Shown here: in pieces, positions 1 to 6,865 of the stretch
How positions within the stretch are numbered: the first letter of the stretch is position 1
Layout of the letters: the number at the start of each line of letters is the position of its first letter
Origin: Sulfitobacter sp. HGT1
Lineage (GTDB): Bacteria; Pseudomonadota; Alphaproteobacteria; Rhodobacterales; Rhodobacteraceae
Direction of reading: 5' to 3'
Assembly (NCBI RefSeq): GCF_013282155.1
Contig: NZ_BLWI01000011.1
Coordinates: forward strand, 170,424-234,423
Length of the DNA: 64,000 bases
Notes under the pieces: generated by a model
Databases searched by the model: none
Seen by the model: only the letters and a program-made list of their open reading frames with translations
Told to the model about the DNA's origin: nothing
Made by a program: the position numbers and the translations under genes

Positions 1-1
1 C

Positions 2-997
2 AATGGCGCAGGCGATGACCGGGTTTATGCGATCCTTCCCATTGTTCCGGGTGTTGTTTATGCCATGAGCGTCTGGCCGCCTGATTCCCTTTTTCTGAAG
101 GCCGGTGCCGCTTCCCGGTTGAACCTGTTGCTGCCGGTTGTGATGTGGATCGCAAGCTTGGTTGTGGCGTTTTGGGCGCTGAACCGGCTGGCGATTAAAC
201 ACATTCGCAAACTTGGCCGGCAGATGCGGCATTTCGCTTTGAACAGAACGCTGCCACGCACCGCACTGAGCGGCGTTGTTCCCACCGAAATTGTGGACAT
301 GGAAGAAGCATTCCTCGGGATGGCGGAATCGATCCTGCGGGACGAAGCCAAATTGGAAGACAACCTGCGCCAAAAGAACATCCTTTTGAAAGAAGTGCAT
401 CATCGGGTCAAAAATAACCTGCAACTAATTTCGTCGATCATGAACATGCAGATCCGGCAGGCAAAAACGCCCGACGCCAAGCGCGTCTTGCAGCGGCTTC
501 AGGACCGTATCCTCAGCCTCGCGACTGTCCACAAAAGCCTGTATCAAAACGACAACCTGACGCGTGTCGATGGCGGCGTGTTGATGCATGAAATTGTGAA
601 CCAGTTGCTGAGCGTCGGCCTGCCCAGCGGGTCGGGCATCAAAGTCAGGCAGAATTACGAAGCGATCCAGCTTGACCCCGATGATGCGGCACCTTTGACG
701 CTGCTGGTGTCGGAGGCCGTTACAAACGCGCTAAAATACGTGTCCGTGGATCAGGTCGAAAAAGGGTCGATCGAGGTTAGCTTGAAATACACTGGCCCAG
801 AAATGGCTTTGCTGACGGTCAAAAACTCGACCGGTCATGGTGAAGTCGAAGAAGGTACCGGACTTGGGTCACGGCTGATCAATGCGTTTTCGCGCCAGTT
901 GAACGGGCAGTTCCAAGTGCTGGAAGAAGCCGACAGCTATACCTTGACCGTCGAATTCCCAGTGCCGCAGAAATCCAAGATCGTTTACGATTACTAA
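2..997 (+). CDS. Sensor histidine kinase, HisKA_2/HWE type (5' end outside window)
   Basis: This is the C-terminal part of a two-component sensor kinase. The reading frame is open from the first bases of the window, so the true start and most of a probable extracytoplasmic sensor domain lie to the left; the ATG at 65 is internal. One membrane segment is visible around nt 125-185 (LLLPVVMWIASLVVAFWAL), followed by a HAMP-like linker. The phospho-acceptor box reads EVHHRVKNNLQL (His codons near nt 398-403), typical of HisKA_2 kinases. The ATP-binding domain shows an N-box (SEAVTNALKYV) and a G-box (GTGLGSRLI). In alphaproteobacteria this kinase class often feeds the PhyR-NepR-EcfG general stress response. 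The EcfG-type promoter just downstream supports that, but PhyR and EcfG are not in view, so the partner is inferred. Confidence 0.85.
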   Translation, partial: NGAGDDRVYAILPIVPGVVYAMSVWPPDSLFLKAGAASRLNLLLPVVMWIASLVVAFWALNRLAIKHIRKLGRQMRHFALNRTLPRTALSGVVPTEIVDMEEAFLGMAESILRDEAKLEDNLRQKNILLKEVHHRVKNNLQLISSIMNMQIRQAKTPDAKRVLQRLQDRILSLATVHKSLYQNDNLTRVDGGVLMHEIVNQLLSVGLPSGSGIKVRQNYEAIQLDPDDAAPLTLLVSEAVTNALKYVSVDQVEKGSIEVSLKYTGPEMALLTVKNSTGHGEVEEGTGLGSRLINAFSRQLNGQFQVLEEADSYTLTVEFPVPQKSKIVYDY

Positions 998-1240
998 CGG
1001 GCATCTGCGCTCTGAAACGCGCTCTCGGAATTGTTACATATATAACTATTTCTATACGTCAGCCTCTGCCCAAGAGCCAAAAGAACTTGACCGACAGTTT
1101 TGGAATTATCATGCGAAACGCCTTGAAATAAAGGCGATATTCCGTGTCGGCCGCGCCCAACCATAATGTCGCGAGCCATATTTCGGCGAATTTTCAGCTG
1201 TGCGTTCACGAAAATGGGACCGAAACCCGATTTTCGATAT

Positions 1241-1265
1241 GGAACCATAAGCTGTGACGCCCGTT
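1241..1265 (+). promoter_or_regulatory. EcfG-type (general stress sigma factor) promoter
   Basis: GGAAC at 1241-1245 and CGTT at 1262-1265 are separated by exactly 16 bases, the alphaproteobacterial EcfG consensus. It points at the small ORF starting at 1309, giving a predicted leader of about 35-40 nt that contains a strong Shine-Dalgarno. Promoter activity itself is inferred. Confidence 0.7.
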
Positions 1266-1308
1266 GAGGCCCCGAGACCTGAAACACGAATTTTGAAAGG
1301 AGGCAGCT

Positions 1309-1467
1309 GTGACAGTAGACTTGTTCATCGGATCCTTGATGATCCTGACCTTGGCTGTCATCGCCATCATTTCCTTGACGACCCGCAGACGCGGCGACCA
1401 ACGCAAGAACAGATGGTCGGGTTTCCGATCGGATGATGACGACAACAACAACATGACGGGTACGTAG
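1309..1467 (+). CDS. Small single-pass membrane protein (52 aa), probably stress induced
   Basis: GTG start preceded by an excellent ribosome-binding site (AAAGGAGG at 1296-1303, 5 nt before the start) and an EcfG-type promoter. The product begins VTVDLFIGSLMILTLAVI, giving one hydrophobic helix at about residues 5-22. A basic cytosolic stretch rich in Arg and Lys (TTRRRGDQRKNR) follows, then an acidic/Asn-rich tail (DDDDNNN). The charge pattern suggests an N-out, C-in single-pass inner-membrane protein. I do not recognise a family. It lies directly downstream of the sensor kinase on the same strand. The clean promoter, Shine-Dalgarno, membrane helix and stop order argue for a real gene despite its size. 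Confidence 0.65.
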   Translation: MTVDLFIGSLMILTLAVIAIISLTTRRRGDQRKNRWSGFRSDDDDNNNMTGT

Positions 1468-1488
1468 GCAGGCCCGGATCGCCTGTTT

Positions 1489-2040
1489 TCAGAAGCTGGG
1501 CGGCGTGCAGGCGCTGACAACTACGCAGACCGTATCGCCGATATTCCGGAAACGATGTGGCAGCCGGCTATCAAAAAGATAGCCGTCACCTGCGCCAAGC
1601 ACCTCGATCATGCCATCGACAGTCACTTCGACCTCGCCCGAAATCACGACGCCGGCCTCTTCTCCCTCGTGCACGATCCATTCAGGCCCGGTATCTGCGC
1701 CGGGTTGATAGGTTTCGTGCAGAACCTGCAAACTGTGCTGCTCCGCATTGCCAAGCTGGCGAAGGGAAACCTGACCCTCGCTTGAAGGCGAAACTTCGAC
1801 AAATTCATTCTTGCGGTAAAAGACCTTCGGGGTCTCTTGATCCTCAAGAGTGGCGAAAAACTCTGCCATGCTGATCGGGATCGCATCGAGCAAACTTTTC
1901 AGCGACGCGACAGACGGGCTGGTTTTGTTCTTTTCAATCAACGAGATTGTGCCGTTAGTTAGGCCAGCCAAACTGGCAAGCTCCCGTTGTGAAAGCCCGC
2001 GCTCCTCGCGAATCGTTCTTAGCCTTTGACCGATGTTCAT
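1489..2040 (-). CDS. XRE-family regulator with C-terminal cupin domain (PuuR-like)
   Basis: A 183-aa transcription factor. The N-terminal helix-turn-helix spans about residues 3-60 (IGQRLRTIREERGLSQRELA, then LTNGTISLIEKNKTSPSV). A C-terminal cupin barrel spans about residues 105-180 (HEGEEAGVVISGEVEV; YLFDSRLPHRF), probably binding a small effector. I chose the ATG at 2040 because the helix-turn-helix begins immediately after it and an AGGGG-type Shine-Dalgarno lies just upstream; an in-frame extension to 2130 adds an unrelated N-terminus. It is divergent from gabT. Members of this fold such as PuuR control polyamine/GABA catabolism, so gabT and possibly the neighbouring amine cluster are its likely targets. 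That assignment is inferred from context. Confidence 0.85.
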   Translation of the reverse strand: MNIGQRLRTIREERGLSQRELASLAGLTNGTISLIEKNKTSPSVASLKSLLDAIPISMAEFFATLEDQETPKVFYRKNEFVEVSPSSEGQVSLRQLGNAEQHSLQVLHETYQPGADTGPEWIVHEGEEAGVVISGEVEVTVDGMIEVLGAGDGYLFDSRLPHRFRNIGDTVCVVVSACTPPSF

Positions 2041-2149
2041 GTCTGGCCCCTGAATTTTTCTTTCCTGACCTCTAACCTGTATCTGCGTGCGATCACAGGC
2101 GAATTTTAGCCGCGCCTCGACGCTACCCATCTGGGCAAACCAAACTTCA

Positions 2150-2191
2150 TTGACAATTAAATTAAACGCAATAAGAGGATTTTAAACGCAA
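2150..2191 (+). promoter_or_regulatory. gabT promoter with tandem operator candidate
   Basis: TTGACA at 2150-2155 is a good -35 element with a weak -10 (TAAGAG) near 2172-2177. The 10-mer TTAAACGCAA occurs twice, at 2162-2171 and 2182-2191, exactly 20 bp (about two helical turns) apart. One copy lies in the promoter spacer and the other at or just after the transcription start. This arrangement suits binding by the divergent XRE-cupin regulator; the binding is inferred. Confidence 0.5.
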
Positions 2192-2219
2192 CACCTGCGT
2201 CCTACAAAAGGAATTGTAT

Positions 2220-3605
2220 ATGTCCAGCACAGTCAAAAAGCAGTCCCGCAAAGGCGCTGCACAGAAATCGGCCAAAAGCACGGTGGTCCCAGATATGCTC
2301 CAAGCGAACGTGACAGTTGAAACAAATGCGCAGTTGATTGCCCGCCGCGAACTGGCTGTGCCACGTGGTGTTGCCTCTGCCGCGCCGATATATGCAAAAT
2401 ACGCCGAGAACGCAGAGCTTTGGGATGTTGAAGGCAACCGCTATATCGATTTCGTTGGCGGTATTGGTGTGCTGAACACAGGCCACCGTCACCCAAAGGT
2501 GATCGCGGCAGCAAAAGCCCAAGAAGACCAGTACACCCACACCAGCTTTCAGGTTGTGCCTTACGGCCCTTATATCGAGCTGGCCGAGAAACTGAACGCG
2601 CTGGCCCCCGGTGATATGCCGAAAAAGACGCTGCTGGTCACCACAGGTGCCGAAGCGGTTGAAAACGCTGTTAAAATTGCACGCGCTGCAACGGGTCGCC
2701 CCGGTGTGATCGCCTTTACCGGCGGATATCACGGTCGCACGCTGCTGACGCTGGGCCTGACTGGCAAAGTGTCGCCCTACAAAAAAGACGTGGGTCCTTT
2801 CCCGTCCGACATCTTCCGCGCGCCTTTCCCGTCCCAGCGTGACGGTATCACCGTGCAGGATGCGATTACCGGCCTGAAAAACCTGTTCCTGACAGATGCG
2901 CAGCCCGAACGTGTTGCTGCCATCATCATCGAACCCGTACTTGGCGAGGGTGGCTATACCCCCGTCCCATTCGACATGATGCGCCAACTGCGCGACATCT
3001 GCGACGAACATGGCATCCTGTTGATCGCTGACGAAGTACAGGCCGGTTTCGGCCGCACAGGTACGTGGTTCGCAATCGAACATTCCGGCGTTGTGCCTGA
3101 CCTGATCACCGTGGCGAAATCCATGGCGGGCGGCTATCCTCTGGCGGGCGTGATTGGCCGTGCCGATGTGATGGATGCAATGGCCCCGGGCGGCTTGGGC
3201 GGCACCTATGGCGGCAACCCTGTTGCTTGCGCCGCAGCCTTGGCAGCCATCGCCGCGATCGAGGAAGAAGGCCTGCTGGCGCGATCAGCGTCGATGGGTG
3301 ATCACCTCAAGGCGCGCTTTGCCGAGATCGGCGCACGCTCCGCACCGTTCCGCATGTGGGATATCCGCGGTTTGGGTGCTATGGTTGCAGTCGAATTCGT
3401 GACGGATTTTGAAACAGCAGCGCCTGACGGCGGCTTTACCAAACGTGTCATCGCCCATGCGATGAAGCGCGGCCTGTTGCTGCTTAGCTGTGGCATGCAT
3501 GGCAATGCCATCCGTGTGATGGTGCCCCTGACGGCGTCGGATGAAATCATCGAAGAAGGCCTGGCCATATTCGAAGAGTCTGTTCAGGCTGCAATGGCTG
3601 AATAA
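2220..3605 (+). CDS. gabT: 4-aminobutyrate--2-oxoglutarate transaminase
   Basis: A 461-aa class III PLP aminotransferase that converts GABA plus 2-oxoglutarate to succinate semialdehyde plus glutamate. It follows E. coli GabT closely through the core: WDVEGNRYIDFVGGIGVLNTGH, TTGAEAVENAVKIARAATGR, ADEVQAGFGRTG, the PLP-lysine region VAKSMAGGYPLAGVIGRADV, and GGLGGTYGGNPVACAA. The ATG at 2220 is preferred over an upstream in-frame TTG (2214) because AAAAGGA lies 9-10 nt before it. A Lys/Ser-rich N-terminal leader of about 25 residues precedes the domain. It is divergent from the XRE-cupin regulator, and a bidirectional terminator follows. It may also accept other omega-amino acids. Confidence 0.92.
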   Translation: MSSTVKKQSRKGAAQKSAKSTVVPDMLQANVTVETNAQLIARRELAVPRGVASAAPIYAKYAENAELWDVEGNRYIDFVGGIGVLNTGHRHPKVIAAAKAQEDQYTHTSFQVVPYGPYIELAEKLNALAPGDMPKKTLLVTTGAEAVENAVKIARAATGRPGVIAFTGGYHGRTLLTLGLTGKVSPYKKDVGPFPSDIFRAPFPSQRDGITVQDAITGLKNLFLTDAQPERVAAIIIEPVLGEGGYTPVPFDMMRQLRDICDEHGILLIADEVQAGFGRTGTWFAIEHSGVVPDLITVAKSMAGGYPLAGVIGRADVMDAMAPGGLGGTYGGNPVACAAALAAIAAIEEEGLLARSASMGDHLKARFAEIGARSAPFRMWDIRGLGAMVAVEFVTDFETAAPDGGFTKRVIAHAMKRGLLLLSCGMHGNAIRVMVPLTASDEIIEEGLAIFEESVQAAMAE

Positions 3606-3626
3606 GCCGGGATCACCCGAATTGAG

Positions 3627-3656
3627 AAAGGCGCGCCGGGAAACCAGCGCGCCTTT
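3627..3656. terminator. Bidirectional intrinsic terminator
   Basis: The stem AAAGGCGCGC / GCGCGCCTTT (3627-3636 with 3647-3656) has a 10-nt loop and is followed by TTTT-rich sequence. It sits between the convergent genes gabT and the glutamate synthase-like gene and can serve both, because the A-run on the left becomes a U-run on the minus strand. Confidence 0.8.
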
Positions 3657-3668
3657 TGCGTTTGTGGA

Positions 3669-3713
3669 CGTTTTCTTTCAAAGAAAACGGTCCGGAATTT
3701 TGAAAAATTCCGG
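3669..3713. repeat. Twin adjacent palindromes in a convergent intergenic space
   Basis: Two inverted repeats lie back to back: CGTTTTCTTTCAAAGAAAACG (3669-3689) and CCGGAATTTTGAAAAATTCCGG (3692-3713), two bases apart. They lie between the terminator and the stop codon of the minus-strand gene. The form resembles a REP/BIME-type intergenic repeat, but other genomic copies cannot be seen here. Confidence 0.55.
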
Positions 3714-3721
3714 CGTCTGCG

Positions 3722-5338
3722 TTAATCGAAGGGCACAAAGCTCGAAGCCTGCGCGCGGCTCCAGCGGGTTTTGTTGCCCTTGTAGTCCTGTGCCTTGTCA
3801 TCAAGCAGATACCCTTCGGGAAGGTAGCCATAGACCTCGTCGCCTTGCACCATGCTTTTGTCGCCTTGGCGCAGCATCATATGGCGGGGGAGAAACTCAC
3901 TCGGGTTTTCCAGCCCCGCAGCGCCTGTCATTTCACCCAACGCTTTCAGGGTATTGCGATGAAACCGGGCAACGCGTTCGCTTTTGTGGCCGACATCCAA
4001 CGCGCGTTGGCGGGTGGGGTCTTGGGTTGCGACACCAACGGGGCAATGGTTCGTGTGACATGCCTGCGCCTGAATACAGCCGATCGCAAACATGAAACCG
4101 CGCGCGGAATTGCACCAGTCTGCCCCCAAGGCCAAGGCCCGCGCGATGTCAAAGGCCGATACGACCTTGCCCGCCGCGCCCAGCTTGACCTGATCGCGAA
4201 TGCCGGCACCCCGAAGCGTGTTGTGCACAAAGGTAAGCCCCTCGACCATCGGCATACCGACATGGTTGGCAAACTCAAGCGGTGCAGCCCCGGTGCCGCC
4301 TTCGGTGCCGTCGACCACGATGAAATCAGGGACAATGCCGGTTTCCAGCATCGCTTTTACCATACACATGAATTCACGCTGGTGGCCGATGCACAGCTTG
4401 AACCCCACCGGTTTGCCGCCCGACAAGTCCCGCAGTTGACCCAGGAAATCCATCATCTCGATCGGCGTTGTAAATGCCGAATGCGCCGCAGGGGACACGC
4501 AATCCTGCCCCATCGGCACGCCGCGCGCCTCTGCGATTTCCTTGCTGATCTTCGAGGCTGGCAACATGCCGCCATGCCCCGGCTTTGCGCCTTGGCTTAG
4601 TTTAACCTCGATCATCTTGATCTGATCGCTACTGGCTTGATCCCTGAACTTTTCGGGGTCGAATTGCCCGTCATCGGTGCGGCAGCCGAAATAGCCCGAA
4701 CCGACCTCATAGATCAGATCACCCCCGCCGGAGCGATGATAACGGCTGACCCCGCCTTCGCCTGTGTCATGCGCAAAACCGCCCATCTTGGCACCTTTGT
4801 TCAGGGCGCTGATGGCGTTTGCGGAAAGCGATCCAAAGCTCATCGCGGAGATATTGTAGATCGACGCATCGTAGGGCTGTTTGCAATCCTTGTTCCCGAT
4901 ACGGACGCGAAAATCAGTGTTTTCAATATGGACGGGCTGGACAGAGTGGGTCACCCAGGAATAGCCCGCATCATAGACCCGCATCCGGGTCCCGAAGGGC
5001 CGGGCGTCCTCTTGACCCTTGGCGCGTTGATAGACCAACGACCTGTCGTCGCGGCTAAAGGGTTCTTCATCCTGATCGGATTCAATCAGGTATTGTCTGA
5101 TTTCCGGGCGAATCCCCTCAAAGAAGAACCGCATGTGGCCGAGCACCGGATAGTTGCGAAGGATGGAATGTTTTTCCTGAATGACGTCGTAGACGCCCAT
5201 CGCCGACAGGACCCCGAACAGGACAAGCGGCACGATGAACCAGAGCGACCAGGTGATCAAAAGGATAAGCGACAGCAAGGCTAAAAGCAGCACCCCCGCG
5301 AACGTACCAAAGCGGGCGAGGGAAGAGATTCTTTTCAT
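3722..5338 (-). CDS. FMN-binding glutamate synthase-family protein
   Basis: A 538-aa protein with two hydrophobic N-terminal segments (about residues 9-45), then the FMN/3Fe-4S synthase domain of the GltB large subunit. Visible features are YDASIYNISAMSFGSLS, GEGGVSRYH, SQGAKPGHGGMLP, VDGTEGGTGAAP and the cluster-binding cysteines in ACHTNHCPVGVATQDP. The amidotransferase (glutaminase) domain of true GltB is absent. The family is therefore annotated as stand-alone glutamate synthase-like or ferredoxin-dependent, and its physiological reaction is not established. The start at 5338 has AGGAG 5 nt upstream; a longer ORF to 5371 lacks this. It is membrane anchored, with the catalytic part probably cytosolic. 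Confidence 0.85.
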   Translation of the reverse strand: MKRISSLARFGTFAGVLLLALLSLILLITWSLWFIVPLVLFGVLSAMGVYDVIQEKHSILRNYPVLGHMRFFFEGIRPEIRQYLIESDQDEEPFSRDDRSLVYQRAKGQEDARPFGTRMRVYDAGYSWVTHSVQPVHIENTDFRVRIGNKDCKQPYDASIYNISAMSFGSLSANAISALNKGAKMGGFAHDTGEGGVSRYHRSGGGDLIYEVGSGYFGCRTDDGQFDPEKFRDQASSDQIKMIEVKLSQGAKPGHGGMLPASKISKEIAEARGVPMGQDCVSPAAHSAFTTPIEMMDFLGQLRDLSGGKPVGFKLCIGHQREFMCMVKAMLETGIVPDFIVVDGTEGGTGAAPLEFANHVGMPMVEGLTFVHNTLRGAGIRDQVKLGAAGKVVSAFDIARALALGADWCNSARGFMFAIGCIQAQACHTNHCPVGVATQDPTRQRALDVGHKSERVARFHRNTLKALGEMTGAAGLENPSEFLPRHMMLRQGDKSMVQGDEVYGYLPEGYLLDDKAQDYKGNKTRWSRAQASSFVPFD

Positions 5339-5783
5339 ATTTGCTCCTGCGGATGGGCATTTGATGGGCATTCGGTAAGGTTGATACAGCCTATAGCATA
5401 AAAACTTGAGAATTCACGAACGGATCATCTTTTACCCCGTCAGATATGAAATCCGGTCGTTTGATTTTTTCAACGTCTGGAAATTATTGGGGTTTAGTGG
5501 GTGAAAATAATTTTCCTATATGTTTTTAAAAACAATTGGTTAGTCCGTATTGATCCGGAGCGACTGGAAGGTGTGGGTATTAAATCCAACGCATACGCGC
5601 GATTGTGCAAAATGCGCAGCAAGCGGGCCGGTAAAGGTTCAGTTGCTGTCATGCAGCGCAAAACAACCCTTTTTGCGGGATAAATTTGCTTGTTTTACGC
5701 CTGAATATCTGCGCTCATTTCAGGTATTATTGAAACCCCGCGCACAATGACGGGGGTTCTGAGAAAAAGTTGGGAGACTTAAA
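5339..5783. other. Intergenic region, no supported gene
   Basis: This 445-bp AT-richer spacer separates the divergent glutamate synthase-like and TRAP genes. A perfect 14-bp palindrome, TGTTTTTAAAAACA, lies at 5521-5534 and could be an operator. Short open frames (for example 5501-5683) lack a convincing ribosome-binding site or recognisable product, so I call no gene. Confidence 0.5.
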
Positions 5784-6743
5784 ATGACGATTTTCAAGTC
5801 CATCGCTATCGCTTCCGCACTGCTTGCGGGTACAGCTGTGACAGCACAGGAAAAATTCATCACCATCGGTACAGGCGGCCAAACGGGCGTCTACTTTGTT
5901 GTGGGTCAGTCGATCTGCCGCTTGGTTAACCGTGACAGCGCCACAACCGGTCTGAAGTGCACGGCACCTTCGACAGGCGGGTCCATCGCCAACATCAACG
6001 CGATCAAGGCCGGCGACATGGACATGGGCGTTGCCCAGTCCGATTGGCAGTTCCACGCCTATAACGGTTCCTCGCAGTTCGAAGGCGACAAGTTCGACAA
6101 AGAGCGTGCGGTTTTCTCTGTACACTCCGAACCGTTCACCGTGATTGCACGTGCCGATGCAGGCATCGAAAGCTTTGACGACCTTAAGGGCAAGCGCGTG
6201 AACGTGGGCAACCCCGGTTCCGGTCAGCTGGCCACGATGGAGGTCGTTCTGGCCGCCAAGGGTTGGACAATGGATGACTTTGCATTGGCATCCGAGCTGA
6301 AGCCAGCCGAGCAAGCCGCCGCACTGGGCGACAACAAGGTTGACGCAATCATCTACACCGTGGGCCACCCGAACGGGTCGATCCAGGAAGCCGTTTCCAC
6401 AGTGGATGCCAAGCTGGTTCCAGTCCAGGGCGAAGCCATCGACAAGCTGGTCGCTGACAACCCGTTCTACGCCTATGCGTCGATCCCGGGTGGCATGTAC
6501 AAAGGTACAGACAGCGACGTGAAAACTTTTGGTGTGAAAGCAACCTTCGTGACGTCTTCTGATGTTGCCGACGATGTTGTGTACGAAGTTGTAAAAGCTG
6601 TTTTCGACAACTTTGACCGCTTCAAGAAGCTGCACCCCGCGTTTGAGAACCTCAAGGAAGAAGAGATGATCACGGATGGTCTGTCCGCCCCTCTGCATGA
6701 CGGTGCTGTGAAGTACTACAAAGAGCGTGGCTGGATGGAGTAA
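5784..6743 (+). CDS. TAXI-family TRAP transporter solute-binding protein
   Basis: A 319-aa periplasmic binding protein that captures an organic acid or amino acid and delivers it to the TRAP permease. The signal peptide spans residues 1-21 (IAIASALLAGTAVTAQ). The TAXI signature follows: ITIGTGGQTGVYFVVGQSICRLVN, then CTAPSTGGSIANINAI, GVAQSDW, and NVGNPGSGQLATMEVVL. GGGAGA at about 5772-5777 provides the ribosome-binding site. The permease gene lies 122 bp downstream behind a strong hairpin. TAXI proteins of marine bacteria often bind glutamate or related C4/C5 acids. The ligand here is unknown, but the adjacent amine/amidase genes hint at an amino acid-like substrate. Confidence 0.92.
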   Translation: MTIFKSIAIASALLAGTAVTAQEKFITIGTGGQTGVYFVVGQSICRLVNRDSATTGLKCTAPSTGGSIANINAIKAGDMDMGVAQSDWQFHAYNGSSQFEGDKFDKERAVFSVHSEPFTVIARADAGIESFDDLKGKRVNVGNPGSGQLATMEVVLAAKGWTMDDFALASELKPAEQAAALGDNKVDAIIYTVGHPNGSIQEAVSTVDAKLVPVQGEAIDKLVADNPFYAYASIPGGMYKGTDSDVKTFGVKATFVTSSDVADDVVYEVVKAVFDNFDRFKKLHPAFENLKEEEMITDGLSAPLHDGAVKYYKERGWME

Positions 6744-6761
6744 TCCACCCCTCTAAAATAA

Positions 6762-6788
6762 CCGGAAGCGGGCGCGCCCCGCTTCCGG
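6762..6788 (+). promoter_or_regulatory. Intercistronic hairpin between TRAP binding protein and permease
   Basis: A perfect 11-bp stem (CCGGAAGCGGG / CCCGCTTCCGG) with a 5-nt loop and no U-tract. Such hairpins commonly stabilise the upstream message or cause partial readthrough, so that binding protein is made in excess over permease. Confidence 0.65.
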
Positions 6789-6865
6789 CCCTGCGTTACC
6801 GACGATCTACCCAAAGATAATAAAAGTGCACCTGTCCTAAGACGGGGCCGCCAAGGGGACGTAAC

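Noticed and set aside
994..1520. Minus-strand open frames overlapping the kinase 3' end and the small membrane gene
   Set aside because: No ribosome-binding site, unusual composition, and they lie antisense to the better-supported EcfG promoter and microprotein.
3722..5338. True glutamate synthase large subunit (gltB)
   Set aside because: Too short and lacks the N-terminal glutaminase domain; carries two membrane segments instead.
5501..5750. Short plus-strand frames before the TRAP operon
   Set aside because: No Shine-Dalgarno, no recognisable motif, AT-rich non-coding character.
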